Counted from the first letter of the stretch, positions 17,955-27,770 are shown. The stretch is 64,000 bases of DNA from Cyclobacteriaceae bacterium (GCA_016786495.1 JAEUUJ010000027.1:1-64000), one strand, 5' to 3'. Numbers and translations are program-made. The notes: generated by a model from the sequence alone, not told the origin.

Positions 17955-18605
17955 TCAACTGCCCCAGCCTTCTTTGCCCAACAACGGAACAAAAGCGAAG
18001 TTCTCGAATTCTTCTGTGATGAGTTGATCTTTCTTTCGTGTGATGCGGAGCATAACCTGTTTGTCGCGATTGCCTACCGGAATAATCAATATTCCATTGT
18101 CAGCTAATTGGTCCGTTAAGGATTTTGGAACAACCGGTGCACCTGCCGTGACGATGATCTTGTCGTATGGAGCTTTTGCGGGAAGCCCTTTTGATCCATC
18201 ACCATGAAAGAAATATGGACTATACCCGAGCTTCGGCAGAAATGCTTTTGTCCGATCGTATAGCTTCTTGTTGTACTCAATTGTATAAACCTTCGCTCCA
18301 AGTTCCAGCAGGATGCACGCCTGGTATCCGGAACCCGTTCCAATCTCCAGGACTTTGTCGCCCGGCTTTATTTCGAGCTTCTCAGTCTGAAACGCTACCG
18401 TGTAGGGCTGCGAAATGGTTTGGCCTTCTCCGATCGGGAAAGCTTTGTCCTGGTAAGCATGGTCCAGCAGGGCAGTTTCGAAAAAAACATGCCGCGGAAC
18501 TTTGCTAATGGCTTTCAGCACGTTAGGGTCGGAAATGCCCTTTTTCTCAAGGGTTTTTACCAGTTTATTGCGCAATCCGCGCTGCTTGTAATTGTCTTCT
18601 AACAT
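17955..18605 (-). CDS. pcm: protein-L-isoaspartate O-methyltransferase
   Basis: A 216-residue SAM-dependent enzyme that methylates isoaspartyl residues in damaged proteins so that they can be repaired. The family motifs are VPRHVFFETALLDHAYQD, GQTISQPYTVAFQTE and the SAM-binding VLEIGTGSGYQACILLELG. DKIIVTAGAPVVP follows. The ATG at 18605 (MLEDNYKQRG) fits the family start better than one eight codons upstream at 18629. The C-terminal end FVPLLGKEGW is typical. It stands alone and converges on the lipoprotein gene with no spacer. Confidence 0.93.
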   Translation of the reverse strand: MLEDNYKQRGLRNKLVKTLEKKGISDPNVLKAISKVPRHVFFETALLDHAYQDKAFPIGEGQTISQPYTVAFQTEKLEIKPGDKVLEIGTGSGYQACILLELGAKVYTIEYNKKLYDRTKAFLPKLGYSPYFFHGDGSKGLPAKAPYDKIIVTAGAPVVPKSLTDQLADNGILIIPVGNRDKQVMLRITRKKDQLITEEFENFAFVPLLGKEGWGS

Positions 18606-18710
18606 GCGATTTCGGTGCAAAAAACGCATTTTTTAGGCGGTAACAAAGTTTCCGACAATTCTTAGGAAAATTGAAACCAACCCCCTTACTTTAGGGTTCT
18701 CTCATGCACA

Positions 18711-19112
18711 ATGAATAAGCTTTTTGCCATAGCGTTCATGTGTATTTACCTGTTAATGTCAGTAGGGGTGGCTAAAACCACTCACTACTGCATGGGCAGG
18801 GAAAAATCCACAAAAGTCTTCTCGTTCGAGTCTAAGAAATGCCCTTGCAGCGCTTTTTTGCCACAAAACAACAACTGCTGCGAGGATGAGCATGAAATCC
18901 TGATCATTGACGATTCGCAGACGGCAGTCGCTTCACTTGAGGCTCCTGCTGCTGATTACTTCATTATCGAAGAGCTGCATTTCGCAGATCTTACCCAAGA
19001 AATTGCTTATTCGAGTTCGCAATTAATTACGGCTGATTTGGCCCCGCCTCCCAAGGAGCCACTTTTTAAGATCAACTGTAGTTTCGTTTTCTATGATGAG
19101 GAATTGAGCTGA
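18711..19112 (+). CDS. HYC_CC_PP family small exported protein
   Basis: A 133-residue protein with an N-terminal hydrophobic signal (LFAIAFMCIYLLMSVGVA). The three motifs that name the family are all present: HYC (TTHYCMG, residues 25-27), CC (NNCCEDE) and a proline run (APPPKEP). The Cys and His content suggests metal binding. It is the first gene of a three-gene unit with an HMA-domain protein and a TonB receptor, so a role in heavy-metal, probably copper, handling is likely. The family function is not established. Confidence 0.82.
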   Translation: MNKLFAIAFMCIYLLMSVGVAKTTHYCMGREKSTKVFSFESKKCPCSAFLPQNNNCCEDEHEILIIDDSQTAVASLEAPAADYFIIEELHFADLTQEIAYSSSQLITADLAPPPKEPLFKINCSFVFYDEELS

Positions 19113-19178
19113 TGTTTTGCAGATCACACTGATCTGCCCGCTTAATTTTTATCATCCATTTTATCACATGTTAACGAT

Positions 19179-19565
19179 ATGAAAACGAATCTCATCACCT
19201 TGTTCATCATGATGCTGTTTGCATCCGTAAGCTATGCGCAAAGCCCTGCAACTGCATCAACCAAAGTTGTTACCGCCAACCTGAAAGTATATGGCAACTG
19301 CGGTATGTGTAAATCACGTATCGAGAAAGCGCTTGATACCAAAGGAGTCAAGCAGGCCAAGTGGAACCCGACAACCAAGAATCTGGAAGTAGTTTATGTT
19401 CCCGGTAAGATTACCGAGCGCAAAATCCAGGAACTCGTTTCGGCTGTAGGTCATGACACCGACAGTACGAAAGCATCCGATGCCGTGTATGCCAAGCTTC
19501 CTTTCTGTTGCCTCTACCGCGACCACGACCACAGCGGTATGGACGATAACAAGAAGCACGACTAA
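19179..19565 (+). CDS. periplasmic heavy-metal-associated (HMA) domain protein
   Basis: A 128-residue protein with a signal peptide (FIMMLFASVSYAQ). A single HMA ferredoxin-like domain follows (about residues 30-95) with the metal site GNCGMCKSRIEKAL and the second half VQAKWNP/VYVPGKI. The C-terminus adds FCCLYRDHDHSGMDDNKKHD, rich in Cys and His, a possible second metal site. It probably shuttles Cu(I) or a similar ion between the small HYC_CC_PP protein and the TonB receptor. The spacing to the receptor gene is only 6 bp. Confidence 0.85.
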   Translation: MKTNLITLFIMMLFASVSYAQSPATASTKVVTANLKVYGNCGMCKSRIEKALDTKGVKQAKWNPTTKNLEVVYVPGKITERKIQELVSAVGHDTDSTKASDAVYAKLPFCCLYRDHDHSGMDDNKKHD

Positions 19566-19571
19566 CGTAAT

Positions 19572-21857
19572 ATGCGAAGCAAGAAAATTCTGGCCGTTCT
19601 TTTCGGGACGGCCGGAGCGCTTCTGTCTGTACACATCAGTCAGGCGCAACAGTTGCTGGGCTTAGTTGTTGAACGCAACGAAAACGGCGTAGAGGAACCC
19701 TTGCCGGGTGCGAACATCGTTTGGCTTGGTACGTCAACCGCCACCACCACGGGTGAAAACGGTGTGTTTATGATTAATCGCGTGGCAGGTGCCGACAGGC
19801 TTGTGATTAGTTTTGTAGGCTATCGCTCCGATACGCTCACCGTCACGGATCAAAAAAATGTCAAGGTAACGCTTGTTTCCAATCAGGTTTTAGAGGAGGT
19901 CACGATCGAAGGCTCGCGTTCATCAACGCGGATGGATGTCACAAACCCGATCAACACCTCGGTCATGACAGAGAAAGAGTTGTTTAAAGCAGCCTGCTGT
20001 AACCTCTCGGAAAGTTTTGAAACGAATCCATCGGTTGATGTTGCGTTCACCGATGCAATAACCGGCACGCGCCAGATTCAGATGCTGGGGCTCTCAGGGC
20101 CCAACACACTTATTTCGATCGAGAACATGCCGGGTGTGCGGGGATTGGCTGCAAGCCAGGGAATTCAGTTTATTCCGGGAACGTGGATCAACTCCATTCA
20201 GGTAACGAAAGGAACGGGCTCGGTGATCAACGGCTATGAGAGCATTGCCGGACAAATCAACGTAGAACTGAAGAAACCACAGGAGAGCGAAAAGCTCTAC
20301 CTGAACGGATATGTTAATCAATCCGCACGCTCCGAACTTAACCTGAATTACACGGTTCACACCGGAGAGAAATGGGCAACAACCTTCTTGCTGCACGGCA
20401 GCACACGGCCGCTGGAAATGGACGAGAACGATGATTCATTCCTCGACTTCCCGACCGGCTCGCAAATCAATTTTATCAACCGGTGGGTGTATAATAGCGG
20501 GACCGGCTGGCTGGGACAGGTTGGTGTGAAAGTGTTATCCGACACGAAACAAGGTGGTCAGCTTGACTTTAATCCGGAGGAGGATAAGTTTACGACCAAC
20601 CGGTACGGGTTTGAGATCAATACAAAACGTTACGAACTGTGGGGCAAACTAGGGTATCAATTTAAAGAAAAGCCCTATCAAAGTGTTGGTTTACAGCTTT
20701 CTGCACTTACCCACGATCATGAAAGCTACTATGGCTTTAACGTTCACGATGCGGATGAGAAGTCGTTCTATTCAAACCTGATTTACCAGTCGATCATCGG
20801 GAATACCTCACATAAATTCAAAACGGGCGTGAGTTTTCTCTATGATACGTTTGATGAGCGCTTGTATATTGAAAATGGAATCAACGTGGCCGGTACACTG
20901 ACTAACAGCGCTTCGTTCGACCGGACTGAACTCGTTCCCGGGGCTTTTGTCGAATATTCGTACGATGATCTGCAGAAGTTTTCGTTGATAGCCGGAGTGC
21001 GGGTTGATCAGCACAACTTGTTCGGAACTATCTTTACGCCACGGCTTCATGTGAAGTACAATGTTACGCCAACTACTTCGTTGCGTGCTTCTGCGGGGAA
21101 AGGTACCCGGGTTGCCAATGTTATTTCTGAAAACACGGGTGTGCTTGCTTCGTCCCGGTCGTTTGTCTTCTCGAATCTAACCAGCGATAAGGGCTATGGC
21201 TTTACTCCGGATGAAGCGTGGAACTATGGCCTGAGTCTTTCGCAGGATTTTACACTGGATTATCGTTCCGGTTCGGTACAAGTGGATTACTTCTTCACGG
21301 ATTTTAAAAATCAGGTCGTATTGGATCTTGATAACACCGCACGGGAAGCCCGTTTCTTCGGACTAAACGGAAAATCATTTTCGCACAGTTTGCAAGTGCA
21401 GGTCGACTATGAACTGATCAGGCGTTTTGATGTACGACTGGCGTATCGCTGGCTGAAAGTAGAAACTGATTTTACAGAAGGTATGCTTGCGCGGCCGCTC
21501 ATTCCGCAGGGCAGGGCTTTTGTAAATCTGGCCTACGAAACCAAATCGGCCTGGAAATTTGACTATACAGTTCAATGGATTGGTCAGCAGCGTCTGCCCG
21601 ACACTTCTCAGAATACAGCCGAGAACCAGCGCAGCGAGTGGTCGGATGAGTATATGCTGATGAACGCGCAGATCACAAAAGATTTCGGTGATAAATGGAG
21701 TGTTTACCTGGGTGTTGAGAACATCGGAGATTTTAAATTGAAAAACCCGATTGTGGCTGCGGGCGATCCGTTCGGTGCCCAATTCGATACATCGATGGTT
21801 TGGGGTCCGATCTTTGGCCGCATGGCCTATGCGGGATTCCGTTTCCGCCTGAAGTAG
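19572..21857 (+). CDS. TonB-dependent receptor of a metal operon
   Basis: A 761-residue outer-membrane receptor. Parts in order: signal peptide ending ISQAQ, carboxypeptidase-like beta-sandwich (LPGANIVWLGTSTATTTGE), plug domain (about residues 120-230, including AACCNLSESFETNPSVDV and VTKGTGSVINGYESIAGQIN), then a 22-strand-type barrel ending in FRFRLK. The CC in the plug is a feature I have seen in receptors beside HMA proteins. The genes just upstream suggest copper or another soft metal as substrate, which is inference from context. A long inverted repeat follows the stop. Confidence 0.88.
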   Translation: MRSKKILAVLFGTAGALLSVHISQAQQLLGLVVERNENGVEEPLPGANIVWLGTSTATTTGENGVFMINRVAGADRLVISFVGYRSDTLTVTDQKNVKVTLVSNQVLEEVTIEGSRSSTRMDVTNPINTSVMTEKELFKAACCNLSESFETNPSVDVAFTDAITGTRQIQMLGLSGPNTLISIENMPGVRGLAASQGIQFIPGTWINSIQVTKGTGSVINGYESIAGQINVELKKPQESEKLYLNGYVNQSARSELNLNYTVHTGEKWATTFLLHGSTRPLEMDENDDSFLDFPTGSQINFINRWVYNSGTGWLGQVGVKVLSDTKQGGQLDFNPEEDKFTTNRYGFEINTKRYELWGKLGYQFKEKPYQSVGLQLSALTHDHESYYGFNVHDADEKSFYSNLIYQSIIGNTSHKFKTGVSFLYDTFDERLYIENGINVAGTLTNSASFDRTELVPGAFVEYSYDDLQKFSLIAGVRVDQHNLFGTIFTPRLHVKYNVTPTTSLRASAGKGTRVANVISENTGVLASSRSFVFSNLTSDKGYGFTPDEAWNYGLSLSQDFTLDYRSGSVQVDYFFTDFKNQVVLDLDNTAREARFFGLNGKSFSHSLQVQVDYELIRRFDVRLAYRWLKVETDFTEGMLARPLIPQGRAFVNLAYETKSAWKFDYTVQWIGQQRLPDTSQNTAENQRSEWSDEYMLMNAQITKDFGDKWSVYLGVENIGDFKLKNPIVAAGDPFGAQFDTSMVWGPIFGRMAYAGFRFRLK

Positions 21858-21860
21858 AAA

Positions 21861-21924
21861 GTTATCGGTTAATAGTTAATAGTCGGCTAATCCGCCGTCC
21901 GCCTATTAACTATTGACGGATAAC
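21861..21924. repeat. 22-bp imperfect inverted repeat between convergent genes
   Basis: Arms 21861-21882 and 21903-21924 match at 20 of 22 positions and surround a 20-bp GC-rich loop. The arm core is AATAGTTAATAG. It fills the gap between the TonB receptor and the CHAT gene, and could end transcription on both strands. The 44466-44515 hairpin has a similar word. Confidence 0.65.
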
Positions 21925-21927
21925 GAA

Positions 21928-24477
21928 TCAGAATCCAATCAAAATAAACGGTGCCCAGTAATACGGTGCGGCATATTGTCCGTTTAATAAATTCAGCTTT
22001 GCTGTACGTAAGTCACGGCTATAGTTAGCGGACGGATTCTCTAAAAGTTGTTTGTAGAAATCTGTCATGAGTTGCGCGGTGGATTCATCGGCAACACTCC
22101 AGAACGATACGATGAGATTTTTTGCACCGGCATAAACCAGTGCGCGTGACAAACCGATCACGCCTTCGCCCTTTGAAATTTTACCGAGGCCGGTCTGGCA
22201 TGCGGAAAGGGCGACCAGGTCAGCGTTTAACTCCAGGTTGTAGATTTCTCCCGCGAAAAGATTTCCATCCTCTGCTTCGGTGTCTGTCTGGAGAAAAATC
22301 CGCGATAGTTCCGGTGAGTTTTCATCCACCACACCATGGGTTGCAAAATGTACGAGTGAATAATCTTTGAGCGATCCGGATTTAATGACGCCTTCGTTTG
22401 CTTTGCGGTTCAGGTAAACTTCGTTCTTAATGCTTTTCTGATTGAACAAGGTTGAAATCGCGTTAACCTCTGATTCGGTTCCGGGAAGATCAGCCAGTGC
22501 ATCCTTGTCGGGGAATGTTACAGGCGCGCAAAATAAGGCTGACGTAATCGGCTTTTGCTTATGTTGTTTTTGAAGCGCAAGTCCGGCTGAAAATTCGTAC
22601 CGGATGCTGTATTCGCGCAGCAGGTAGGGGAGTTCTTTGAAGTTCAAACCGGTTGTTTCTTTTGCTAACAGCGTCTCGAACGGGATCACGCCCATGCGGC
22701 CCGTTGGGATGATTACCAGGTCATTTACCTGACCAGGAATTTTCTCGGGCACCAGCAGTTTGTAAAGCGTTCGGGCCGAGATCTTGAACGTATTAATTTC
22801 CTGGAAGAACAAGCTGTTCCGGAGACCCGTTATGTACTTATCGTATTGTGCCGGAAGTGCTTTTGACTCAATTGAAAACTTCTTTTTTGAGATCACGAAT
22901 GTGTACAACCTGCCGTTGTATTCATCAATGAAATAGCTCACCATGGCAGTACTGCCCGGCAGGATGCTCTGCAATTGCCGGATGGAAGGAGCCGCGGAAT
23001 TGTACTTTAGATTGAAATACTCAGGATATTGATTTTCAAGGCGTTTCGTGAATTCCTGGTAGGCCCGGTTTAAACTGAAGAGTGTTTCGCGAAGATACTT
23101 TTCTTCCTCGGCTTCAGGCTTCTGGGCGAGCTTCTGGTTAATCATGGCCACCGCTGCCTTGAGATTTTTTTCCTCTTCCAACAGGTCGTTCGGAATGTTG
23201 GCAAACGACTTGGCATTGGTGTCGGAGATGGCCTCCTGAAGTACGGCCGACTTACTCTTTTCCGCAAAGTAAAAACTCAATTCACGGTAGTGTTTACGGT
23301 TGCTGAATGCCACCTCGCTGAGTTCGTAAGCGATCCTTACCCCGTCTGCATATACGTCATTGGCGACCGCCCCCAGTTCAATCTTATCGGTTTCGTTGGT
23401 TGCACCCTGGCGGAGCTGATCGATGAGTGAATCGCAGGCTTGCAAGGTTGTTAACCCCAGCAGCAGTTCGTCAAACCGTAATGACTTGCCGTAGTATTTT
23501 TTCTCCAACGCGCGGGCCTTGTACATAAGCGAGAACAGAAGCTGGCGGCCGTTGTAATAGTCTTTTATAACCGGAGTACGGGTGATGTCTTCATCGGAAA
23601 AACTGCTGATGTTGGCGATCAGCGCGAGTTGATAGTGCTTCAATCCTTCATCGAAGTTTCGCTGCGAGATCTTTTGATTTCCAAGTAACGTATGGGTGAA
23701 CGCCACTTCAGGATGCTTCGTGCCCAACGCTGCTTCGTACATGGCGAGCGACTTCTCGTAATATCCCTGCGCAGCCTTTTCATCACCCAAAGACGAGTAC
23801 GTTTGGCCGAGGTTCATCAGTACGAGTGCTTTGTTGGCATGTGCTCCCGGATAGACTTTATCCCATATCTTCAATGCTGTTTCATAATAGTTGATGGCAT
23901 CACCGAAAAGTTTTTCTTTTGCGTAAACGATTCCCAGGTTGGTGTTGGCGATCGCAATTTTGGGGTCGTTATCTCCATGAAGTTTGCGATATGTTTCAAG
24001 CGCTTTTTCGTAATACTCGATTGATTTGTCACGATCCAGGTCGATGTAAACCATGCCAAGGTCGTTGTAGATGGCGGCAATCAATTCGTGATTGGCCGGT
24101 AATTTTTCCTGGCGAATCAGCAAGGCGTGATTGAGTTGTTCTTCAGCCTGGCTGTACTTGCCGGTAATCCGGTAAACGTTTCCCAAATGAACGAGTGCTT
24201 CTGCAGCCTGCAGACTATTGCCGTTGCCGTTTTTTTCAAAATCATCCACGGCCATCAATAGATTTTCGAGCGCCAGATCATAGCGCGACTGCATCATGTA
24301 AAGCAGTCCGTAGTGGCTTTTAACCGACCCCTGATCGGCCTGAACTTTTTTCAACGCTGACTCAGCTTCGGCAAATTTTCCGGCCCGGATAAGTGAATCA
24401 ACAGCCTTGAGCTCGCTTTTTTGGGCGTAGGTCGCAGTGGTGATCGCTATCAGAATAATAATCGGGGTAATTCTCAT
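21928..24477 (-). CDS. exported TPR-CHAT protein (caspase-like peptidase)
   Basis: An 849-residue protein. A signal peptide (PIIILIAITTATYAQ) leads into an array of tetratricopeptide repeats (roughly residues 25-300, such as AAIYNDLGMVYIDLDRDKSI). A helical linker follows, then a C-terminal CHAT domain (about 600-849). The predicted catalytic dyad is His714 in HFATHGVV and Cys760 in LSACQTGLG. The typical ending YYWAPFILIGF is also present. CHAT domains are caspase/separase-related proteases. With a signal peptide this one probably acts in the periplasm or outside the cell. It starts 2 bp after an outer-membrane barrel gene, so the two are co-expressed. The target is unknown. Confidence 0.9.
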   Translation of the reverse strand: MRITPIIILIAITTATYAQKSELKAVDSLIRAGKFAEAESALKKVQADQGSVKSHYGLLYMMQSRYDLALENLLMAVDDFEKNGNGNSLQAAEALVHLGNVYRITGKYSQAEEQLNHALLIRQEKLPANHELIAAIYNDLGMVYIDLDRDKSIEYYEKALETYRKLHGDNDPKIAIANTNLGIVYAKEKLFGDAINYYETALKIWDKVYPGAHANKALVLMNLGQTYSSLGDEKAAQGYYEKSLAMYEAALGTKHPEVAFTHTLLGNQKISQRNFDEGLKHYQLALIANISSFSDEDITRTPVIKDYYNGRQLLFSLMYKARALEKKYYGKSLRFDELLLGLTTLQACDSLIDQLRQGATNETDKIELGAVANDVYADGVRIAYELSEVAFSNRKHYRELSFYFAEKSKSAVLQEAISDTNAKSFANIPNDLLEEEKNLKAAVAMINQKLAQKPEAEEEKYLRETLFSLNRAYQEFTKRLENQYPEYFNLKYNSAAPSIRQLQSILPGSTAMVSYFIDEYNGRLYTFVISKKKFSIESKALPAQYDKYITGLRNSLFFQEINTFKISARTLYKLLVPEKIPGQVNDLVIIPTGRMGVIPFETLLAKETTGLNFKELPYLLREYSIRYEFSAGLALQKQHKQKPITSALFCAPVTFPDKDALADLPGTESEVNAISTLFNQKSIKNEVYLNRKANEGVIKSGSLKDYSLVHFATHGVVDENSPELSRIFLQTDTEAEDGNLFAGEIYNLELNADLVALSACQTGLGKISKGEGVIGLSRALVYAGAKNLIVSFWSVADESTAQLMTDFYKQLLENPSANYSRDLRTAKLNLLNGQYAAPYYWAPFILIGF

Positions 24478-24479
24478 TC

Positions 24480-25403
24480 TCAGAAGCGATAGAAGTAGGT
24501 GACTGATGATACTAAATGTCGCGTGAGGCCATCGGGATTTTCATCGCGTTGAACGATTTTGTGACCCATCAGGAGTTTGACTCCTGACTTGACGTTAAAG
24601 CTGTATCCCACCGTACCGATTGCAGACAGTGCGAGTCCTTTTGCGCCATCCGGTTTAACACGGCCTTCCGGTAATTCGATTTCATCGTTTGTGATCCGGT
24701 AAATTGGGAGCATACCCACCGAGAAGTTTAACCTCGAAAACCTGAAGTTGCGTTCCACGCGAAGCATGACATCGATTCCGCGCTTGAGCTGGTTGGCGCG
24801 CGCATATTTCTCGATGTACGCTGGATCTTCACCACTGCCGGCCCAGCGGCCCCACAAAAACTCGTTATGATTTTTATTCAGCGGAACCTGAATTCCGGTT
24901 GCGAACAGCCACTTGCGGTTTACCAGCGAGATACCTGCGATTGCATCATAGGTACCGAGGCTGGTTTGATAGTACATCGGTAACGGAAAACCATTTTCGG
25001 TTTTATTGGATTTATTCGTTGGAATTTTACTTCCCAGCGAAACACTGACATCAAATTTTTCGGACGCGTAAATTGTCCGCGTAAAGCACAATGAAATATC
25101 ACCGATGCCGGAAGTGTTTGCCAGCCGGCCCTGAACAGCCTGAAACGGAAGTTTGACCTGGAAACTGTTCTTTTTACCTACGCTGAAGCTTGCATCAAGC
25201 GTGGCTACATATACAATCGGAGTGAGCGTAGTCGTTCCCCGGTAGAAGCTTACTTCCATCGACCGCAGGCGGATGGGAATGTTTTTATTGTAGGGCTGAT
25301 CGGGTTTCATGGCGCCCATGGTACAGAAGCCTGCATCACTACACCCTTGCGAAAAGGCTACCCGGACTACGAGCACGAAAACAACGGTGTAAACTAGTTT
25401 CAA
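24480..25403 (-). CDS. outer-membrane beta-barrel protein paired with the CHAT protein
   Basis: A 307-residue protein with a signal peptide (YTVVFVLVVRVAFSQ) followed by a short Cys-containing segment (GCSDAGFCTMGAM). The rest is amphipathic strands with many aromatic residues, and the C-terminus is SSVTYFYRF, the terminal Phe being typical of barrel insertion. Mid-protein lines such as ISLCFTRTIYASEKFDVSVS suggest a transporter-type barrel of about 12-14 strands. It is the first gene of a two-gene unit with the TPR-CHAT protein. I do not recognise a named family. Confidence 0.75.
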   Translation of the reverse strand: MKLVYTVVFVLVVRVAFSQGCSDAGFCTMGAMKPDQPYNKNIPIRLRSMEVSFYRGTTTLTPIVYVATLDASFSVGKKNSFQVKLPFQAVQGRLANTSGIGDISLCFTRTIYASEKFDVSVSLGSKIPTNKSNKTENGFPLPMYYQTSLGTYDAIAGISLVNRKWLFATGIQVPLNKNHNEFLWGRWAGSGEDPAYIEKYARANQLKRGIDVMLRVERNFRFSRLNFSVGMLPIYRITNDEIELPEGRVKPDGAKGLALSAIGTVGYSFNVKSGVKLLMGHKIVQRDENPDGLTRHLVSSVTYFYRF

Positions 25404-25440
25404 AAGCAGGGATTTTACCTACAAAGTAAGCAAATAATGA

Positions 25441-25463
25441 AAAACCCGGCTAAAACCGGGTTT
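25441..25463 (-). terminator. Rho-independent terminator after the M23 peptidase gene
   Basis: On the minus strand AAACCCGG pairs perfectly with CCGGGTTT around a TTTTAG loop, followed by further T residues. It lies about 30 bp after the stop at 25492. Confidence 0.85.
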
Positions 25464-25491
25464 ATATTGTATCCCACTCTAACTGAATACC

Positions 25492-26472
25492 TTACATTCC
25501 AAGCGACTGGTTCTCGATGGACGACAGTTCGACAATCTTCTCGTACTCGGCAGGCGAGAGGTCGTTGAAGAAGTAGTGAACCGGATTAATCAGCACCCCG
25601 TTCAGCATAACCTCATAATGCAGGTGAGGAGCTGTTGAAATGCCTGTATCACCTACGTAACCGATTAGTTCTCCGCGTTTGATATTCTGACCGGTTCGAA
25701 CGGCAAAGTCGTGCATGTGTGCGTACCGGGTTTTGTACCCGAAGCCATGATCGAGTACAACCATTTTGCCATACCCGCTGAACTTCACACTCACTTCTTC
25801 TACTTTACCATCAGCTGTAGCGTAGATGGGCGTTCCGATCGGCGCAGCGAAGTCAATACCCGTATGCATTTTCTTCACTTTATAGATCGGGTGAATGCGA
25901 ACGCCAAAACCGGAAGCAAGTGCAACCAGTTGTTTATTGGAAATGGGCTGAATTGCAGGAATGGCAGCAAAGAGTTTTACTTTTTTCTCCGCAAGACTTT
26001 TGAGTTCATCCTGTGACTTCAGTTCGATGTAAACCTTGCGCTTCAGTTTATCGACCTTTTCGCTTAATGCTACGATCATATCCTCGTCTACGAGGTTTTT
26101 GTCGCGGATGTCGGCATACCGGTCAGCACCGCCAACACCTGCGTTGCGGATATTTTTATCAATCGGCTCGGCACCCAGAACAATGCGGTAGATATTGTCA
26201 TCGCGGTAAGCAACGGCATCAACCGCTTCGTTAATCAGTTCAACCTCCTTCTCTTTGAGGTCGTAATAGTATTCAAGTTCCTTGATCCGGTTTTTGAGTA
26301 CTATTTCTTTTGGTGAATCGAAGAAATTCTGAAAAAGAATATTCAAGCACACAGCGACGACAAAAACGAGTGCACCAAGGCCGAACATATTGAGAATAAT
26401 GTCGGTCTTCTTCGTTTTGACACGCTCGTACTTGCAAGTCTCCGTGTCGTAGTAATACTTGATTCTAGCCAT
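25492..26472 (-). CDS. M23 family peptidoglycan endopeptidase
   Basis: A 326-residue protein. A cytoplasmic basic N-terminus precedes one transmembrane helix (residues about 27-50, FGLGALVFVVAVCLNILF). A coiled-coil region follows (KNRIKELEYYYDLKEKEVEL), then the LytM/M23 domain from about residue 180. Zinc ligands are visible as MHTGIDFAAP (HxxxD) and HLHYEVMLNG (HxH). The family cleaves peptide cross-links or is an inactive activator; here the zinc residues are intact. The arrangement resembles the membrane-anchored M23 proteins linked to division and envelope growth. A clear terminator follows. Confidence 0.92.
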   Translation of the reverse strand: MARIKYYYDTETCKYERVKTKKTDIILNMFGLGALVFVVAVCLNILFQNFFDSPKEIVLKNRIKELEYYYDLKEKEVELINEAVDAVAYRDDNIYRIVLGAEPIDKNIRNAGVGGADRYADIRDKNLVDEDMIVALSEKVDKLKRKVYIELKSQDELKSLAEKKVKLFAAIPAIQPISNKQLVALASGFGVRIHPIYKVKKMHTGIDFAAPIGTPIYATADGKVEEVSVKFSGYGKMVVLDHGFGYKTRYAHMHDFAVRTGQNIKRGELIGYVGDTGISTAPHLHYEVMLNGVLINPVHYFFNDLSPAEYEKIVELSSIENQSLGM

Positions 26473-26597
26473 AGAAAACTTACAAGTATACGGAATGATT
26501 TTGCACGGTGTTTACCGGTTTCGGTGAACAAACGTGATCGTCCGATAAGTTGCCAAAATGCGGTTTTTGGGCGTATAACATCCTTAAAATTAGCATT

Positions 26598-27644
26598 TTA
26601 AGCGGATTTTTGAGCCTTTACGCGAATAGACTCGGAGCGGCCCTTTTTGAATACCTGCCGGCCCTTATTCAGCCCTTTGCGGATTTCTTTTTGTTGCTCA
26701 ACGGGCAGCAGTAATGTCTCTTTACATTCCGCGGAACAACAGCCATTGAACTCAGCCGCGCATTCCTTACACTGAATGAATAACAAATGACAACCGTCAT
26801 TTTTGCAGTTGGTGTGATCATCGCACGGTTTGCCACACTGGTGACACTGGCTGATGATGTCGTTCGAAATTCGTTCGCCCAGGCGTTCGTCAAACACGAA
26901 ATTTTTGCCCAGAAATTTGTTCTCCAGATTCTGAGCCTTTACCTGGCGGGCATATTCAATGATACCGCCATTCAACTGGAACACTTTCTTAAATCCACGA
27001 TGCTTCATCCAGGCACTTGCTTTCTCGCAACGAATTCCGCCTGTGCAGTACATCACCAGGTTTTTGTCTTTCTTATCCGAAAGCATTTCTTCCACAATCG
27101 GCAATGAATCACGGAATGTATCTACATCCGGGCAAATGGCATTTTTGAAATGCCCCACCTCACTTTCGTAGTGGTTGCGCATATCGACAATGACAGTGTC
27201 TGGATCTTCCGCAAGCTTATTGAAGTCGGCTGCGTTGAGGTGAACACCACTGTTCGTTACATCGAACGATGCATCGTCAAGGCCGTCAGCCACAACTTTT
27301 TTGCGTACGAGGATTTTGAGTTTGAAGAATGATTTACCGTCATCTTCAACGGCCAGGTTCAGGCGGATGCCATTCAAAAATGGAATGCTGTACAGCATTT
27401 CGCGGAATCGCTCGACATTCTCGGTGGGCACACTGATCTGTCCGTTGATGCCTTCTTGCGCCACGTAAATTCGGCCCATAACGCCCAGTGAATCAAGCGT
27501 CAGGAAAAGCTCATCGCGGAAAGCTTTGGGATCAGCAATGTTGTGATACTTGTAAAAGGAAATGGTAGTGCGGTTCAGACGGTCCGCCATGGCGAGTTTC
27601 TCCTTGAGAACCTTGCCCTCAACTCGGTTGTGTAAATGTGTCAT
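26598..27644 (-). CDS. trhO: tRNA uridine(34) hydroxylase TrhO (rhodanese-related)
   Basis: A 348-residue protein that uses O2 to make 5-hydroxyuridine at the wobble position of certain tRNAs. An N-terminal UPF0176-type domain ([32 protein letters not shown]) is followed by a rhodanese domain with the active Cys200 in [15 protein letters not shown]. The C-terminal Cys-rich tail ([27 protein letters not shown]) looks like a zinc-binding region and is family-typical. A candidate promoter lies at 27686-27693. It is a single-gene unit. Confidence 0.93.
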   Translation of the reverse strand: MTHLHNRVEGKVLKEKLAMADRLNRTTISFYKYHNIADPKAFRDELFLTLDSLGVMGRIYVAQEGINGQISVPTENVERFREMLYSIPFLNGIRLNLAVEDDGKSFFKLKILVRKKVVADGLDDASFDVTNSGVHLNAADFNKLAEDPDTVIVDMRNHYESEVGHFKNAICPDVDTFRDSLPIVEEMLSDKKDKNLVMYCTGGIRCEKASAWMKHRGFKKVFQLNGGIIEYARQVKAQNLENKFLGKNFVFDERLGERISNDIISQCHQCGKPCDDHTNCKNDGCHLLFIQCKECAAEFNGCCSAECKETLLLPVEQQKEIRKGLNKGRQVFKKGRSESIRVKAQKSA

Positions 27645-27685
27645 GGTTATTCGGATTCTTTCGCAGGAAAAACCAAATAATGATG

Positions 27686-27693
27686 CAAAGATA
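27686..27693 (-). promoter_or_regulatory. candidate -7 element (TATCTTTG) for trhO
   Basis: An exact match to TAnnTTTG, 42 bp upstream of the trhO ATG. No clear TTTG is seen 19-21 bp upstream. Confidence 0.45.
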
Positions 27694-27770
27694 AGAAATC
27701 GAACAGAATTGCAGGCGGTAGCGGGTGTTTCCGTTTCAAGCGTTATTTTTAGCGCTTCCTAAACCGGCCT

